DNA from: Undaria pinnatifida
Lineage: Eukaryota > Sar > Phaeophyceae > Laminariales > Alariaceae
NCBI GenBank assembly: GCA_012845835.1
Contig: JABAKD010000003.1
Location: 5,238,870-5,302,869, forward strand
Direction of reading: 5' to 3'
Length of the DNA stretch: 64,000 nt
Shown here: positions 33,831-46,227 of the stretch, in pieces
Position numbering within the stretch: the stretch's first letter is position 1
Layout: the number at the start of each line of letters is the position of its first letter
Position numbers and translations under genes: made by a program
Notes under the pieces: generated by a model
Told to the model about the DNA's origin: nothing
The model's database searches: none
Seen by the model: the letters and a program-made list of their open reading frames with translations, nothing else

Positions 33831-35959
33831 ATACATACAGGTCGGCGACTCCCCTGCTAATGCCAGGGTGAACAGGACTAACACATTCAATAACACGTTC
33901 AGTCTTGCTCTGCGCACGGAAACTGTACAACCCGCATTGAGGCAGACAAAACCAGACATCATATTATGTGGAATTCAGTATGCATAAAATTATCAAGGTT
34001 AACTTTTGGAGTGGGCTACTTGCAATGGGTCTACCGGGTTTGTACGCAAGTTCCTGTGTACTCCCTGTATGTGTAGCAGGCCAGCGGAGGTCCAGCCCAG
34101 GCCTGATGCTCGGGTTGTTAGTGCTGTCGAGCCATGACGGAACATGCGGTGGACGTTGTAGCATATGCATGGCGGATGGTTTTTGGGTGGATGGCTTTAT
34201 CATGGTTATTGGTACTTGTGGTACAATACATGGGTGAGTTTAACGGATGAGAGACAGAAGGAGAGGGGTGGAGCAGAGGAGTGAGCTGGTGTGCGCGTTG
34301 CGCGTGTGCGCTTCTCGTAGCTCTAAAACCCAACAGGGAAAGATACCTGCAATCCGCTAAAAAGCTAAATCAAGAGGACCCCAAGCGGTGTGTGATCCTC
34401 TTTATATAGCACCAAAACTACATCCGAACTCCCAACGATGTCTGGGGGTTCTCCTTGGTCAAAGTGAAACTTGACTTCAACCTGACAGCCCAGAACTAAC
34501 CACGTATAACACGAAATGTGTCTCAAACATTACTGTTGACTGAACTAAGACTACGAGCATCTTATGCTATGGGTACGCAGCACACACTCCTGCTTGTCAA
34601 GCAATGTGTTATACGCGTACGTACGAGCGTAGGGCTATCCATATACGTAAATACGAATATTCAGAACAATGCCAACTACTGGTATGGTATAGTAATGAGG
34701 CTATCATACCACGAGCACCGAGTATGTGCGTAGAGCTGCTATACTGGTACACTGTATGATTTTGTCGGCGACTCCAAGCCAGGGACTGGTTGGTTGTGTT
34801 CAACAAATGTAACCGATGAGGAACGAAGGAGGAGGAGTAGTGATCACATGGGGGGGGGGGGGGGGGCATGATACGTTTGTCCCATGATCAAAAACAAAAC
34901 CAATCACCATGACCCGCGGTGTTCTGTCCTGCTTGCTGACCCCAGCTATAATTCTTCCTGACCCCAACGGCGAATTGTTGCTGACTGTAGCATCTTTTTT
35001 ACCGGACAACAAGGGTACAGCCACGAGCAAGTCTACGTACGACACGTACGTAGAACAGACATGATAGCAAGTAAACTGCCGTGCGCCATGCACTGGTAGA
35101 CCAGGTGCCAGGCACATTGTCAAGCTATGCATACGTGGTATTGCCTAGGGGTCTATTTCTTGCATCGATGATACGTACCACCAAATATCCTGTGCTATCC
35201 AGCATCGAACAGATGGCTGCACCAGTACTACCGTAATTAGTACCATCTCTAATACGACACCTCGATGCGCTAACACATGAATTTCGAAAATCCAATCATA
35301 TTTACTTGTTACTCCTGCGTTATAGGCCATAATTCCATAAATGCACACAGCAACAATGATTACTGTCGCGGGGGAAATGTTCTGCGACGTTACGTAGAGC
35401 ACACTCATCCTGCCAAATGCCCAAGGGGTGATCACAATATAAGCAGGCATTAAAAATACTGCTCTGCTACAGTACGTGCTCGTGCATATGTGTGCAAAGC
35501 AACTTCCTAGTTCACATTAAGTAGGGTATAGTATTCAGACGTGAAAAATATTCCGGCCGGTTAAACGGCAAGAGAAAAAAAGATATTTGGAGCAGCCTAT
35601 AACAGTGAATATGTTCATCATTCCGCAACAAGCATAGGAGTGAACAGCCTACCAGTGTTCCTACCACCTACAAGCAAAGCCAGTGGCCCGGTGGCGGGTT
35701 TTCCTGCCGTACATCCTAAAGTGCCGGAGATGGCGTAGTAAATTTACGATTCAACTATCCAATCGAATTAGGAGGTATTCAACTTGGTACCCTTGGTTGG
35801 TGCTGATTGCGACCTTTCGCAATCTCTAAACGTTTGACAACACCGGCCGTTGTCTCTACTCGCACAAGGAAAACATGCGACACACGTAGATTTGTTCAAA
35901 GAGGTAATGCATTTCCCGCCTCCAGTGGCTGGACCTTGTTGGTGTAGACGTCGTCGGAT

Positions 35960-36400
35960 GTGCTTGGTCCGTTGTCCGTCGCTTAGGACTTGAGGCTCAA
36001 CTTTTTCTTGAAGTTGGAGAGGTAGGTAGCCTCCTTTCGCTCAAAACCGATTCCCGTCATCAGCTCCACCCCCACTGTTGATTATGCAGGCAACGTCAGC
36101 GCCTTGTCCCCGATGTTGGTGGCTTTTCTGTTTAGGAAGGAGCCTGAGGCTGGCTTGCGGGTGTGAACGAAGACCATCATAGACGTCGCCAGTTGTTGTT
36201 GTTCCTGTGTTGATTACGCAGCCCCTGTCTCGGGGCTTACCCGCGCCTTTCTGCTGTCATGAGCGTATTGACCTCCTCCTGACGGTCCATCTCGTTGCTG
36301 AGCGTGGCTCCAAGACGTAGCTCAAACGTAGCTAGTGCGACCCAGGGTGAAGCGGGCGTTGTCGATCCGTCGACCCTTGGCGGTGTTGACTAGTGAAGGT
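35960..36400 (-). pseudogene. Coding-like relic with possible tiny introns
   Basis: Minus-strand pieces read VNTAKGRRIDNARFTLG, then (shifted) SNEMDRQEEVNTLMTAERRG next to a GTAAGC donor-like site. After about 36 nt comes an AG, then SMMVFVHTRKPASGSFLN and MTGIGFERKEATYLSNFKK. Frame is interrupted by stops with the shared context GCRTAATCAACA at about 36217 and 36083. No family is recognised. Codon-like composition favours a former gene, but real splicing cannot be judged. Confidence 0.3.
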
Positions 36401-36429
36401 ACAATACGAACGTAGCACGAGCAATTCGG

Positions 36430-37510
36430 GTGTCGTATCATACCGCAAGCGGCACGTACGAGCACGAGCGAATACAACAACGCGTAATAAGCACATGCTA
36501 CTGTGGGACTACAGCAGTATCACACCTACACGTGGAGTGCGGCCTGCTACACGAACAAGTGCCACAGCGGGTACACTCGACCGCTCAGCAAAATGCCATC
36601 CATGTCACCATGAGGGACTCAACCAACAGCAACCTAGTCACCGCCATCAAAGGATTCAGGATATTCGATGGCCGCAAGCAATGGGATTTTCGATATTTGC
36701 ACAAAAATATGGCTGTCATTCTTGGCGTAACCAGGCGTGATATCGCTGACCTCATGAACGGGCACCCTCAAACGACCGAAGCAACGGTCGTTCCGGGGTT
36801 TTCACCACAGCTCTTCCTGGAACACAAGCAACGCACTGGAAGCACTTGCACAATAAATCCGAAGAGGCAAACGAAGATCTATGCGAGATCCAGTTCCTAC
36901 TAACAGAGGACCATCATCCATTCGCATCATCCATTCGCATCATCCATTCGCATCATCCATTCGCATCATCCATTCGCGTGCTCCTGCACGAGGGATTCGA
37001 GAGGGATGAGCGGTGACGGCCGAGCGACCCAAGGGATACTATTGTTCCTTGCTCGACTGCATACCCTCAGGGTTATGAACTTACCGGGGCAAGGAGGGTA
37101 TCTTTCTTTTAACGTCGCTGTGGAGGACAGGGTACGTAGATACCGTCAGTCTAGATGCCGCCAATCTTCGATCACACATGTCAACCATGTCAACCATGAA
37201 GACACGTTACCCAACGCCCGATCTATGACATCTGCCATCAATAATGGATCTCCATGAGAGATGAAGTTCGACAATATCAACCCCGAACGCAACCGGGAGC
37301 CCACGCTCTTCTACGAGAACGACTCAAGCTCTCTCAGATCACTGTATTATATCTCCTCTCGCTAACGCTTGAGAGGTTTGTGAATGCACTTCCTTGCCAC
37401 ATGCACGAAAGAACAAGCCACTCTCGGCCCTCGGCCTCGGCCCACACCCGTCCAAGACCAAGACCAGGCCGACATCACCGGTGGAGGCGACCTTCATATT
37501 GGCGTCGACG
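36430..37510 (+). pseudogene. Coding-like relic, possibly Ty1/copia-type gag
   Basis: Plus-strand segments read NLVTAIKGFRIFDGRKQWDF and NMAVILGVTRRDIADLMNG. Frame changes lead to NALEALAQ, then SEEANEDLCEIQFLLTEDHH, and then HEGFERDE. Later pieces read FNVAVEDRVRRYRQSRC and KFDNINPERNREP. The first part resembles the N-terminal gag pattern F-D-G-x-x-W-x-F followed by helical segments. At least two frameshifts and a 13-bp repeat (36913-36976) interrupt it. No protease, integrase or RT follows. Confidence 0.35.
36913..36976. repeat. 13-bp TCCATTCGCATCA repeats inside a coding relic
   Basis: Five units of 13 bp extend the codons for PFASSIRI. Because 13 is not a multiple of three, each added unit shifts frame. 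Confidence 0.9.
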
Positions 37511-37892
37511 CTGAGATTCACCGGCGAATAGTTCCTTTATATACTTGCTCGGACTGGTGTTGCCTTGTTATGGTGCAAGTAGTGTCGGATTGATGTGTTT
37601 GTTAGGCGTGCACGCTACACATCGGTTTGGACGGGTTAGGTTCGCGAGACCGGACCGCTTGAGGAATTACCTCGTTCCGACCACATAGTCTCGCCGAGAT
37701 TTCTGTAACTGAAGCGCGTCCCTTCGAACACTACGCATTCTGGTAAAACGGTGGTATCCTCGTGGTTTTTGTATATCTGCTCTTATTTGTGGATTCCTGG
37801 AAGCTGTGCATTGGTAGTACCAACAGGAAACGCCATTCTTCCTAGTGCTCGGTAGACCACCAGCCAAGGCCGATATCACGGGAGGCGACCTT

Positions 37893-37960
37893 TATCTTGT
37901 TGTTTTCTCACATTAACTCTTGTCAAAAATCTAGAGTCCGTGGTCACGCAAAGGTGCTGG
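37893..37960 (-). mobile_element. LINE-A terminal fragment
   Basis: TTGTTGTTTTCTCACATTAA then AGAGTCCGTGGTCACG matches the last 60 bp of LINE-A (45535-45580 and 61730-61770). It is a very short 5'-truncated copy or relic. Confidence 0.5.
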
Positions 37961-38562
37961 AGCCCTAGGAAGATCTGAAAAACCAAATGAAATCAAAATT
38001 CCTCCGGGAAATACTACGCTTTCTCGCCTAAAAAACGCACGAAAAGGAAACAGGCGCACAAGTGAAAAGGTCCGATGTGCAAACTGAACTCACATGGCCG
38101 CGGGTATCCACTCAACTACAGCATAGAGTTCCCCCGCCCCCACAACTAACCAACTCGCGGCTACAAACTACAGCGGTTGGGCTGCCTGCACCGCACGAAC
38201 CGCACGGTAATCGTGAGTATAGACGAAGGCGCCTGCTGTCTGGAGTGCTGTCAGAGTGACGACCCGCGGGCATGCAGTGAAACAAGAGCAATGGAACCAA
38301 AAACCACAGTACAGATATCAATGATCGCCCCTCCTTCCCGAGTTATTTGACAGGTTGCATCGCAGCTACGACGCCCGTGCCTGAAAATTGAAAATTATTG
38401 CGGCGGGTCGTTCCACGTGAAGGGTATACAAATCTTTTACAAACTCTACAAAAATCAGTGACGTGAGTAACATGTTGTACTACTGCCTCGTAAACATAAC
38501 CCAAAGAAAAAAGACGATCGCTGCTCTCATGATGATGATGTGCGTGCCGGTCGTGGGTCTCC

Positions 38563-38961
38563 GTGTGCCATCCTCCTGCTGTGGTTCTCCGTGGCCGCCT
38601 CATCGCCTTAGCTCACTCGGCCAGCTCCTTCGCACTTGCTCTCGTTCACACTCAATTCCAGTCGGTTCCCCTTCTCCCCCGTCCAAAAAAATACAAAATG
38701 CTCCACGCAGTTTGCGGTGCTGATCTGAAAAACAAAAATTCTCGTTCAGGGAGAGTTCAATCCATCTCTTCCCCGCCCGTCGACGGCCAGTCGCCCTCCT
38801 CCTTCGTCGTCGAATCCAGCCTCCTGCCGGCGCAGTCCCCTCCACGCAAACCGAGACTGCGCCGTAGCGTGGCTCGTGGTGGCGCCTGCCTCCGCGCACG
38901 AGCATCCCGATTAAGCATTACCGCTCTGCCGCTGCTGCCTAAAAAGACGCGCAAATCGTAG
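38563..38961 (+). CDS. Unassigned open frame of 132 codons
   Basis: ATG to stop, Ser/Pro/Arg-rich (SISSPPVDGQSPSSFVVES, PPRKPRLRRSVARGGACLR). No domain is recognised. Both strands are open over part of it, which is common in GC-rich DNA, so it may be chance. Confidence 0.15.
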   Translation: MCHPPAVVLRGRLIALAHSASSFALALVHTQFQSVPLLPRPKKYKMLHAVCGADLKNKNSRSGRVQSISSPPVDGQSPSSFVVESSLLPAQSPPRKPRLRRSVARGGACLRARASRLSITALPLLPKKTRKS

Positions 38962-39224
38962 GTGACCATGCCTAACGCACCATGTACGACCCAACTCTAC
39001 CGCCACGCCTATGCCTCGCGGCCACACGCAGCAGCACGAAGGTATCACTCCTTAAGGGTGAGTCCGGCCTTACACCCTCCAGAAAGACTCCCCCCCACTC
39101 GCTACAAGCCTGCTAGGGCATGCTTCGTGGCATGCCTTACCGAGGCGGCAAGGGGGAACGAAGTTTCAAATCACGGCCTGATACAGATTTACGGACGATG
39201 CCTGTGGACAGCAGTATCTCTTCT

Positions 39225-39360
39225 AGGCTATATGCTGTTTATTATATGGCACTACCCACTGAGCTACTCAGCCAGTGATCACGTGACTAGGTGGCTCAGT
39301 GGGTAGTGCTATATAACTAACACAATATATGTGTTTTCGAGTTCGTTAATTGATTGTCAC
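39225..39360. repeat. Palindromic pair of tRNA-like A-box modules
   Basis: CACTACCCACTGAGC (39250-39265) and its inverse GCTCAGTGGGTAGTG (39294-39308) face away from each other around GATCACGTGAC. GTGGCTCAGTGGGTAGTGC matches the tRNA A-box/D-arm consensus. On the plus side a B-box-like TTTTCGAGTTCGTT follows at about 39332. No complete cloverleaf forms. A similar palindrome is at 39640-39700 with CACTACGCACTGAGCTACCC. Confidence 0.5.
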
Positions 39361-39639
39361 CGACTTCGTAACAGGGAGCTCCGGGGCTATCCCCTCGCCA
39401 CATATTAGTGTCTGGGAATGCACTACTGTATCACAACTCTTTATTATGTCTCCAGCGCGAACTCTAAAAAAGTTACAAACATGAGGTCGGCTATATTCGA
39501 ACCCACGACACACGCATATTTTAGCTATATAGCACTATAGTAGAAACTAGTATGTGGCTCAGGAGAGAGCCCCAGAGATCTCTGTTATCAAGTCGGCGAT
39601 ATTCAGTCAACTAATTCGAAAACATATATTTTGGCTACA

Positions 39640-39715
39640 TAGCACTACGCACTGAGCTACCCAGTCACGTGGCTCAGTGGCTCGGTGGGTAGTTATATAT
39701 AGCCAACGATAGGTG
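39640..39715. repeat. Second tRNA-like A-box palindrome
   Basis: GCACTACGCACTGAGCTACC faces GGCTCGGTGGGTAGTTATAT around CACGTGGCTCAGT. The minus-strand half reads GGTAGCTCAGTGCGTAGTGC, a close match to a tRNA D-arm. The flanking CGGCGATATTCAGTC..TTCGAAAAC echoes the 39484-39505 sequence. Confidence 0.5.
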
Positions 39716-39938
39716 ACTAGGTGGACAGTGCTACTGTGTATAAGCAACGCTATAAATGTAGAACCGCGACCCGCGACCATACCCATGACATGTTTACATG
39801 CCTCCCACAATTAAGCCAGCCAAAACAACTAGGTGGACAGTGCTACTGTGTATAAGCAACGCTATAAATGTAGCACCGCGACCCGCGACCATACCCACGA
39901 CATGTTTACATGCCTCCCACAATTAAGCCAGCCAAAAC
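39716..39938. repeat. 112-bp tandem duplication
   Basis: Two copies begin ACTAGGTGGACAGTGCTACT at 39716 and 39828. They differ at a few positions (for example GTAGAACC versus GTAGCACC and CCCATGACATG versus CCCACGACATG). Confidence 0.9.
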
Positions 39939-40619
39939 AAACAGTTTTGGTTGGTGGAATATTTTTCCGCATGATGGAGAGAGTTAGTGCTGGGAGATAA
40001 GAGAAGAAGACGACACCTTGTAACATCCACCCATGCGCTTTTTATTAATATTATTTTTTTTTATTGTCGCTCCGCAGCGGTAGGGTTCAGCGCGTTGAGA
40101 CTTCTACCTGGTACCGTTTTTGTTATGACGTGACTCTTCTGCCCCCCCCCCCCGCCAGGGGTGACAAGAAACCGCTGACTGTTCATCAAGCTGTTCATCC
40201 TTCAGCCTACCTCTTCGTACCACTCGCACGCGCGTACATTGTTCCTCCCAACTAGCCCACCCCCTTTTCACCAAATATGTCAGGAGACGGTCGGTGAAGG
40301 GAAAACGTCCAGCGGTCAAGGGTGTCAAACCGATCGTTCCACACAAAGTCCTAGTAGTTTGGCGTCAATCAAGGTAATTCTTTGGAAAATTGCCGTCGGT
40401 CAAGGGGTGAAAGTGCCGTCTCCAGCCATGTTCCACACTTAAACCTAGTAAAAATAGTAAGAGGAGAAGGTTGCTACACCATAATGCACCATCATAATGC
40501 ACCGCATAGTCTATATCTGGTCTATACATTTTTTTGTGTCCGTGTCTGCTGTTTCCCTTGGAAATGGAAAACTATTGGTGTCTTGGAGTACTATGGATTC
40601 ATTAAACTCCACCCCCCCC

Positions 40620-41270
40620 TCTGCGGGTACAAGACAGAAGTAACAGAAAAAATAGAAGAAAGGGAAAGGGAGAGGCTAGAGCTAAGAAATTAGGTGGAAG
40701 AGAAGAAACACTTGGAAATATACGGCGAGTTAAGGGAAGGCATGGGAAGGAAAACGTATTTGCATGGCCCAATGGGCCACGCGAAAACGCTGAAACTTCG
40801 ATTTCGTGTAGGAGACCCGGACCTGCCGGAAAGAAGAAAGAGATATATCAGTAGTCGGGAGGAGGAGGACGTGGATGCACATATGTGCACGTGTGGCACA
40901 ACAATAGAGAGTAGGACTCACATAGTAGGAGATTGTGAAATACACAAGAAATAACGGGATGTGTTAGAGGAGATGAGGAAACTAGACGAACGCGATATGA
41001 AGGAGTTTGTTCGGTAGACTAGAGAACAGCGAGGAAACGATCGCTATCCTAGGAGTTAGATGGTGGCCACAGACGGCGAAACAGGAAGAGGATGAGATGA
41101 GCAAACAAGTTCAGTGTTATATATAGAAGAAGCGTAGTGAGCGCCCAAATCTTGGAGGTGTCTCTATTAGGAGTAGAAACGGTGCTCCGCCTCGAAAGAG
41201 ATGGGTGGTCAAAAACGGTAAAATAACTTGGGGCAAGCAACAAATAAGTACGCCCTTCCCCCCGTCTATG
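40620..41270 (+). pseudogene. LINE-B reverse-transcriptase ORF, C-terminal end
   Basis: The open piece 40694-40954 includes KTLKLRFRVGDPDLPERRKR and EDVDAHMCTCGTTIESRTH followed by IVGDCEIHKK. The Cys-x-Cys..His..Cys arrangement resembles the zinc-binding tail found C-terminal of non-LTR retrotransposon RTs. Upstream VTEKIEERERERLELRN runs into an in-frame TAG. Downstream, RDVLEEMRKLDERDMKEF meets another TAG, then shifted frames give RWWPQTAKQEEDEMSKQ and GGVSIRSRNGAPPRKRW. Stops and shifts make it a pseudogene. Its last codons match the triplicate at 9485-9760. Confidence 0.65.
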
Positions 41271-42224
41271 TATGTATCGTCTCCATCTAACTCTAACATT
41301 AGAAATACTTATAAATAGTCCGTTGTTAACTTGCTTCGTGGGACACATAATATCTCTGCAGGTCTACCAATTAAGCATGCCCTCGCAGTTACTCACTTTC
41401 TTTCAGCTCAGAAGTAGAAGAGAAGCAGCTTGATATATTCCCTTAGTCTTGACGACATCTGGACAGGAAGGGGACACGCCCTTCACGTGTCATGATCATC
41501 CCCAATACAAAACACCATCCTGACATACAAAAACGGTCGAATTACCCATTTTTGGAGTAATTACCGGCCGCCCCAGGTCGTAACACTAGCCCACCCTGAT
41601 GCGCCGCATATACAGGAATATGGGAAATTCGGGGAAACCCGGTTCCACAAACTCGAATATAAGTCGAAGATACGGCTCCTGAAAACCTGCTCAAAATTCA
41701 CGCCAACACGTCTGAACGGATAGGCTCCGCAGCCGTGAAAAATGCGCCAAGAATTGTAATTGAAGGAAGGAAAAACTTAGGCGCTACGACAAGGGAAACC
41801 AAGCCAAAAACCTCCCGCGGACCGCCTGCGTGCAAGGGGGGGGGGGGGGATGAGAATCTACAAATACACGAAACGGGAAGGTGGCGCTACCTACAGCCCC
41901 GTGAGGGCGAGAGGTTTCTAGCTGAAAATGTAGAACAAAAACAACAAACAGGCCCGTGCTACTTATGAGTAGTAGACGTTTTACCCTGGCCGCTCCCTGG
42001 TTCGGGCTGAGAAGGGCGTCGGCAGGGCGAAAATTGAGCGAGCACGAAAAAGCTACAGTCCTATGCCTGAAATGGCGACCTGATCACACAGACCGTGGCC
42101 CGGCCCTGAGAGGGGGGGTCGGCAGGATTAGAACCAGAAGGACAAGGCAGGAACCGCCCCAAATCCATCCCAAACGTAGAAAACACCACAAACAACCCAA
42201 CCAAGGAGAAAAACCCGAACCGCA

Positions 42225-42308
42225 TAACCCAGAAGACAAAAAAGAGGAAAAATAACCCAGAAGACAAAAAAGAGGAAAAATAACCCAGAAGACAAAAAAG
42301 AGGCAAAA
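42225..42308. repeat. 28-bp tandem repeat, three copies
   Basis: TAACCCAGAAGACAAAAAAG plus AGGAAAAA at 42225, 42253 and 42281. It is purine-rich, and the antisense reads as Phe/Leu-rich strings. Confidence 0.95.
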
Positions 42309-42693
42309 TATCGAGTGCTGCGTAGGCGGCGGCGTGAAAGTCGACTAACGACGGCCGCGCCTCGATGTCCTGCCGACGACGCCATTTGATGAATTGCTTG
42401 GTGGGACACAGACTATCTCCGCAGGTCTGCCAATTTAGAATGTGCTCGGTGTGTTGCTCGCTTTCTTCAGCTCAGAAGTAGGAGAGAAGCAGCTTGATAT
42501 CATTCCCTTAGTCTTGACGACATCTGGACATGAAGGGGACATGCCCTTCCCATCTCATGGCTGTCCCGAATACAACGCCAACCCAACATTACAAAAAAAA
42601 CGGACCAATTACCCAGTTTTAAGCCAGTTTTAAGGTAATTACCGGCCGCCCAAGAGGCCGTACCATAATACCACGCCGTATCTGCTGTTCTAA

Positions 42694-43072
42694 GGCTTAG
42701 GTTGGGTAGGCAATTGGTTAACCTTTTCCAAGGGGTCGAACGGACTGTTAATAATACCCCACTAATTCCTTAACAAATGGCGTCGTCGACAGACCATGCG
42801 TTTTTGGGTCGTGGCTCGAATCCCACCATTCACCAATCATAAACTACTTTGCGAGTTTTCTCATATCGAACTTGAAAAATGTCTCCCCGGTATCCCCAGG
42901 AAACGAAACCCCGTGGGTATTGACACGTCCGCCCAGTATATCCGGCCGACCTGCTATCCCGCCGTTTTAGGGGGGGGGGGGGAGGGGTAAAAAGGCTTAA
43001 CTTGGGTAGGCAATTGGTTAACGTTTTGCAAGTGGTCGAACGGACTAATACCCCACTAATTCCTTAGCACTG
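42694..43072 (+). repeat. Composite repeat with terminal direct repeats and a tRNA-like B box, copy 1
   Basis: The terminal block GGCTTAGGTTGGGTAGGCAA - TTGGTTAACC.TTTTCCAAG - ACCCCACTAATTCCTTA occurs at about 42694-42775 and again at 42992-43068. Between them lie AACAAATGGCGTCGTCGACA, GACCATG, GGGTCGTGGCTCGAATCCC (a B-box-like T arm), CTTGAAAAATG, CTCCCCGGTATCCCCAGGAA and GGCCGACCTGCTATCCCGCC. The layout recalls a TRIM-type element or a dimeric tRNA-derived SINE. Confidence 0.6.
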
Positions 43073-44324
43073 CCTCGCAGTCCGTGACCACAGAGCTCGT
43101 CTTTATGGGACATGCAGACGGAATAGTGGTTGCGCTGGATGTCATTCAGGTGGGTGATAGGTGAAAACGTGCTGAGTTTGATGTGAAGACCACACAACAA
43201 CAGCAATAGTAGTAGTTTATCACTCTGATAACCCTTTCGATTATTGTATAGCGTTCATTATATCTTGATTGGAGCATAGCGTCGACTATATCTTGAATAT
43301 AGTATAGCGACCAAAAAACGACAATTGCGACATTTCCGAGGGTCTGCGAGTAGCGTGAGCGCGCAGCAGTACTACTAGGACTATGCCGCACCCGTCCTGT
43401 GCGGTCCCTTGCATTGCTGCGCCTCGCACATCAATGTTAATGATCCCCCCCAATCCCCCCATCAGCAGTGCCCGGTGGTGCAATCATTTCATTGGAGGAT
43501 ATCATCGTCAGTTTTTCCCTCTGAAGCCCCTTAGAAGCTACTAGTGCTCCCGGACTCGCAACGGAAGACGAAGCTATCAATTATTAAGAGCTATGAAGAG
43601 CTAATAATATTAAGAGCTCTCAAATGGCCCGCATCCTTCAAGGTTCTAGCAGTACCAGGTACTTGTGCGTGATTGGCCCTCCCGCAAAAAAAACGAGGTA
43701 TTGTTTTAAAATAGTTTTTATAATTTTTATTTGCAAAAAGGGGCTGTACTACGTTAACTTGAGCATGCTATTAATACTGCTACCGTTAACCGCTACAAGT
43801 AACATTAATATACCTGTCGAATTTCTTGTTTCCCGGTAATGTTTTAGGGTGATAGTTTCTTGTGGGGCTCGTTCTTATGAGAGGTGTATGCTACTACCAG
43901 GCTGCCAGGTTATAGTTGCTATCTAAGTGTGGGGCTCTTTCTGATATTTTTTTGTGAGGGAACCAGTAGTGCTCTGAGGCCTCTGATAAGAAACCGAAAC
44001 ACTGTTTTTTGGGTACATTTCTTGCTTGAGAAAGACTGTGTCCTCCGCCAAGTTCTCGCGATAAAAACGAAGGCACGTGCCGCAGTGGACGAGACTGCCC
44101 AGTGATCCCCGGATATGAGCTACCGCTCGTGAGGGGAAAGGAAAAAGAAGCAGGTGCGAAGATAATGGATGGGATAACTCGAACAACAACGACCGAACAA
44201 ACAATCGAACAAGAAAAAAGCCGACATGCTGCACAAAGCATTGCCGGATGGCAAACGAAAATTAAAACAATTTTCCCTCCACGCGTCTGATAGGTCAGAT
44301 TTTATGCATGATGTATGCCTACCT

Positions 44325-44640
44325 ATGCCTTTAAAGGCGGACAGATCCTTCCTGGTCTGTATAATCCGTGTGGACTGTAGATCATGTTGCCATGTAGAAA
44401 CCGGAGGATCTGACTGATCAATAGGTATGCCTTTAAAAGGCGGACAGATTCTCCTTTCTCCTTGGTCTGCATGATCTAGGTAGATTAGATCATTTTGCCA
44501 TGTAGGAACCGGGGTGTGTGAATGATCTAGAACGCTTACGCCTTTCGAGGCGGACAGATCCTCCCTGGTCTGCATCATCCGCATGGACTGCAGATCATTT
44601 TGCCATGTAGGAACCAGAAGATCTGAATGATAAAAATAAC
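44325..44640. repeat. Three tandem units of 103-110 bp
   Basis: GGCGGACAGAT occurs at 44336, 44439 and 44549. Each is followed by CTCCYTGGTCTG, GACTGTAGATCA or similar, TTGCCATGTAGRAACCGG, and then a GATCT block. The array leads into the GATC-rich repeat at 44640-45110. Confidence 0.85.
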
Positions 44641-45110
44641 ATGATTCCTGCAAGACATACAAACACGACAGGTATACGATATTTATGATCTATATGATCT
44701 GTATGATGATCAAGGCTACGGTAGGGGGGTACCCCCCCAGTTTTCACAACCGGGTCTTCACTATCAACATCGCGCAAGTGACACTTTACCACACTGACAA
44801 AAACACGCTCGGCGATTTTTTTGTTGTAGCGCAGCTTACAATACATTTTCGTATTAATATCGGGAATGTTAAATAGCACGAAAACCTGTGACCGCAAGGA
44901 ACAGGAGGGTTACTCGCGCGAGTGATGCCGAGCCACTGAAAAAAATGTGCCCAAGATGGATCCCCCTACCATGGCATTGGTCTGATCTGCATGATCTATG
45001 TGATCTATGAATCTAGATGATCTATATGACATACGGTATCTACATTATCTATATGATCTATATGACCTATACGGTCTAGATCGTGATCTGCCCGATGCAT
45101 GGTGTGCAAG
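44640..45110. repeat. GATC-rich dispersed repeat (pair with 10384-10640)
   Basis: TGATCTATATGATCT words are clustered at 44680-44712 and 44981-45070, followed by CGTGATCTGCCCGATGCATG and GTGTGCAAGAGG. The intervening 44715-44975 shows nothing recognisable. Confidence 0.6.
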
Positions 45111-45299
45111 AGGATTAAGTTGTGGGGGACGTCCCGCTTGCACTCATCACTAAGCGGAAACACGACGACACCGGCTTTTATCTCTTCAGAATGATGAAAA
45201 TACAGTAGAGGTCCCTCTTTAGTGCCGGTCTTTCCGGCTGGCACATAACAGGCAATACTTCGTATATAGAGGTGGTAGCACTAGTGCATTCGTTTTCGG

Positions 45300-45465
45300 T
45301 TCTTTTTCGTCCTTTTTTTTTTTTCAAGGTCTGCCTTGTTTTGTTATGTTGTCGTACCCGGTACGCTAGCAGCTCGCTTCCTCTACCTTGATTAATTGCG
45401 GTGTTTTTCTTTTTCTCTGTCTCAAAGTCTGTGATCACAGAATTTGTATCTCTCTAGAGGATGAA
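45300..45465 (-). repeat. Dispersed repeat, copy 2 (pair with 26040-26220)
   Basis: Minus-strand version of the repeat described at 26040, with CCTCTAGAGAGATACAAATT, GTGATCACAGACTTTGAGAC, and the A-rich tail reading TTTTTTTTTTTTT at 45310-45325 on the plus strand. Confidence 0.6.
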
Positions 45466-45904
45466 AAATCAGCACGGACAATGGGTATGCTGATGCCGTT
45501 GTATAGAAAAAACGGTTTAATGTTGTTGTTGTTGTTGTTGTTCCCACATTAACTCGCATAATCAAGTCCGTGGTCACAGGACAGGCTCCAGCCACTCTGG
45601 AGCTGAGGAACACCCCAGGGAAAAAACACAAACAAACCAAAGGTGGTACACGTATATATCACAGCTGACGCAATTCCTGCCTCCGCCAGAAACATATAAA
45701 AGTGAAATCGGGAGTCAGCCTACGATGTGCCAGGTCCATACTGGTGCATACGTCTCACTACTCGCGCCTTGAAAAACCGACTATACCGCTTGCCATCCAA
45801 GAAAGACTACCTCGTATATATTGCACGCAGTACCTGTCACTACGCATACGCACGTCAGACGCAAGTCAACTGAAAAAAACGAAACAAAGAAAAGAAAAGA
45901 AGAG

Positions 45905-46003
45905 AAAGGAAAGGAAAGGAAAGGAAAGGAAAGGAAAGGAAAGGAAAGGAAAGGAAAGGAAAGGAAAGGAAAGGAAAGGAAAGGAAAGGAAAGGAAAGGA
46001 AAG
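45905..46003. repeat. (GGAAA)n microsatellite
   Basis: About twenty perfect pentamers in the LINE-A 3' region. The other two LINE-A copies have different purine/pyrimidine tracts at the same site (28515-28700 and 62085-62190). Confidence 0.95.
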
Positions 46004-46227
46004 GACAAGACAAAAACGTCATACTAGCAGACCCTAGGAACTGACTAAAGACGGCATTGGGCTCATGGAGGATATCAAGTATATCAATGGCACTGGGGAG
46101 AGAACGCAACAAGGCGAACAAGTCAGGGCAGCCTTACGCTAACTTGTGACGGCCATTGGAAGGCCCATAAATTTCAAGACGATGGCCAGGCCCAGACTTC
46201 AGTCTCTTGGGCAGGACGCCCCCCCTT

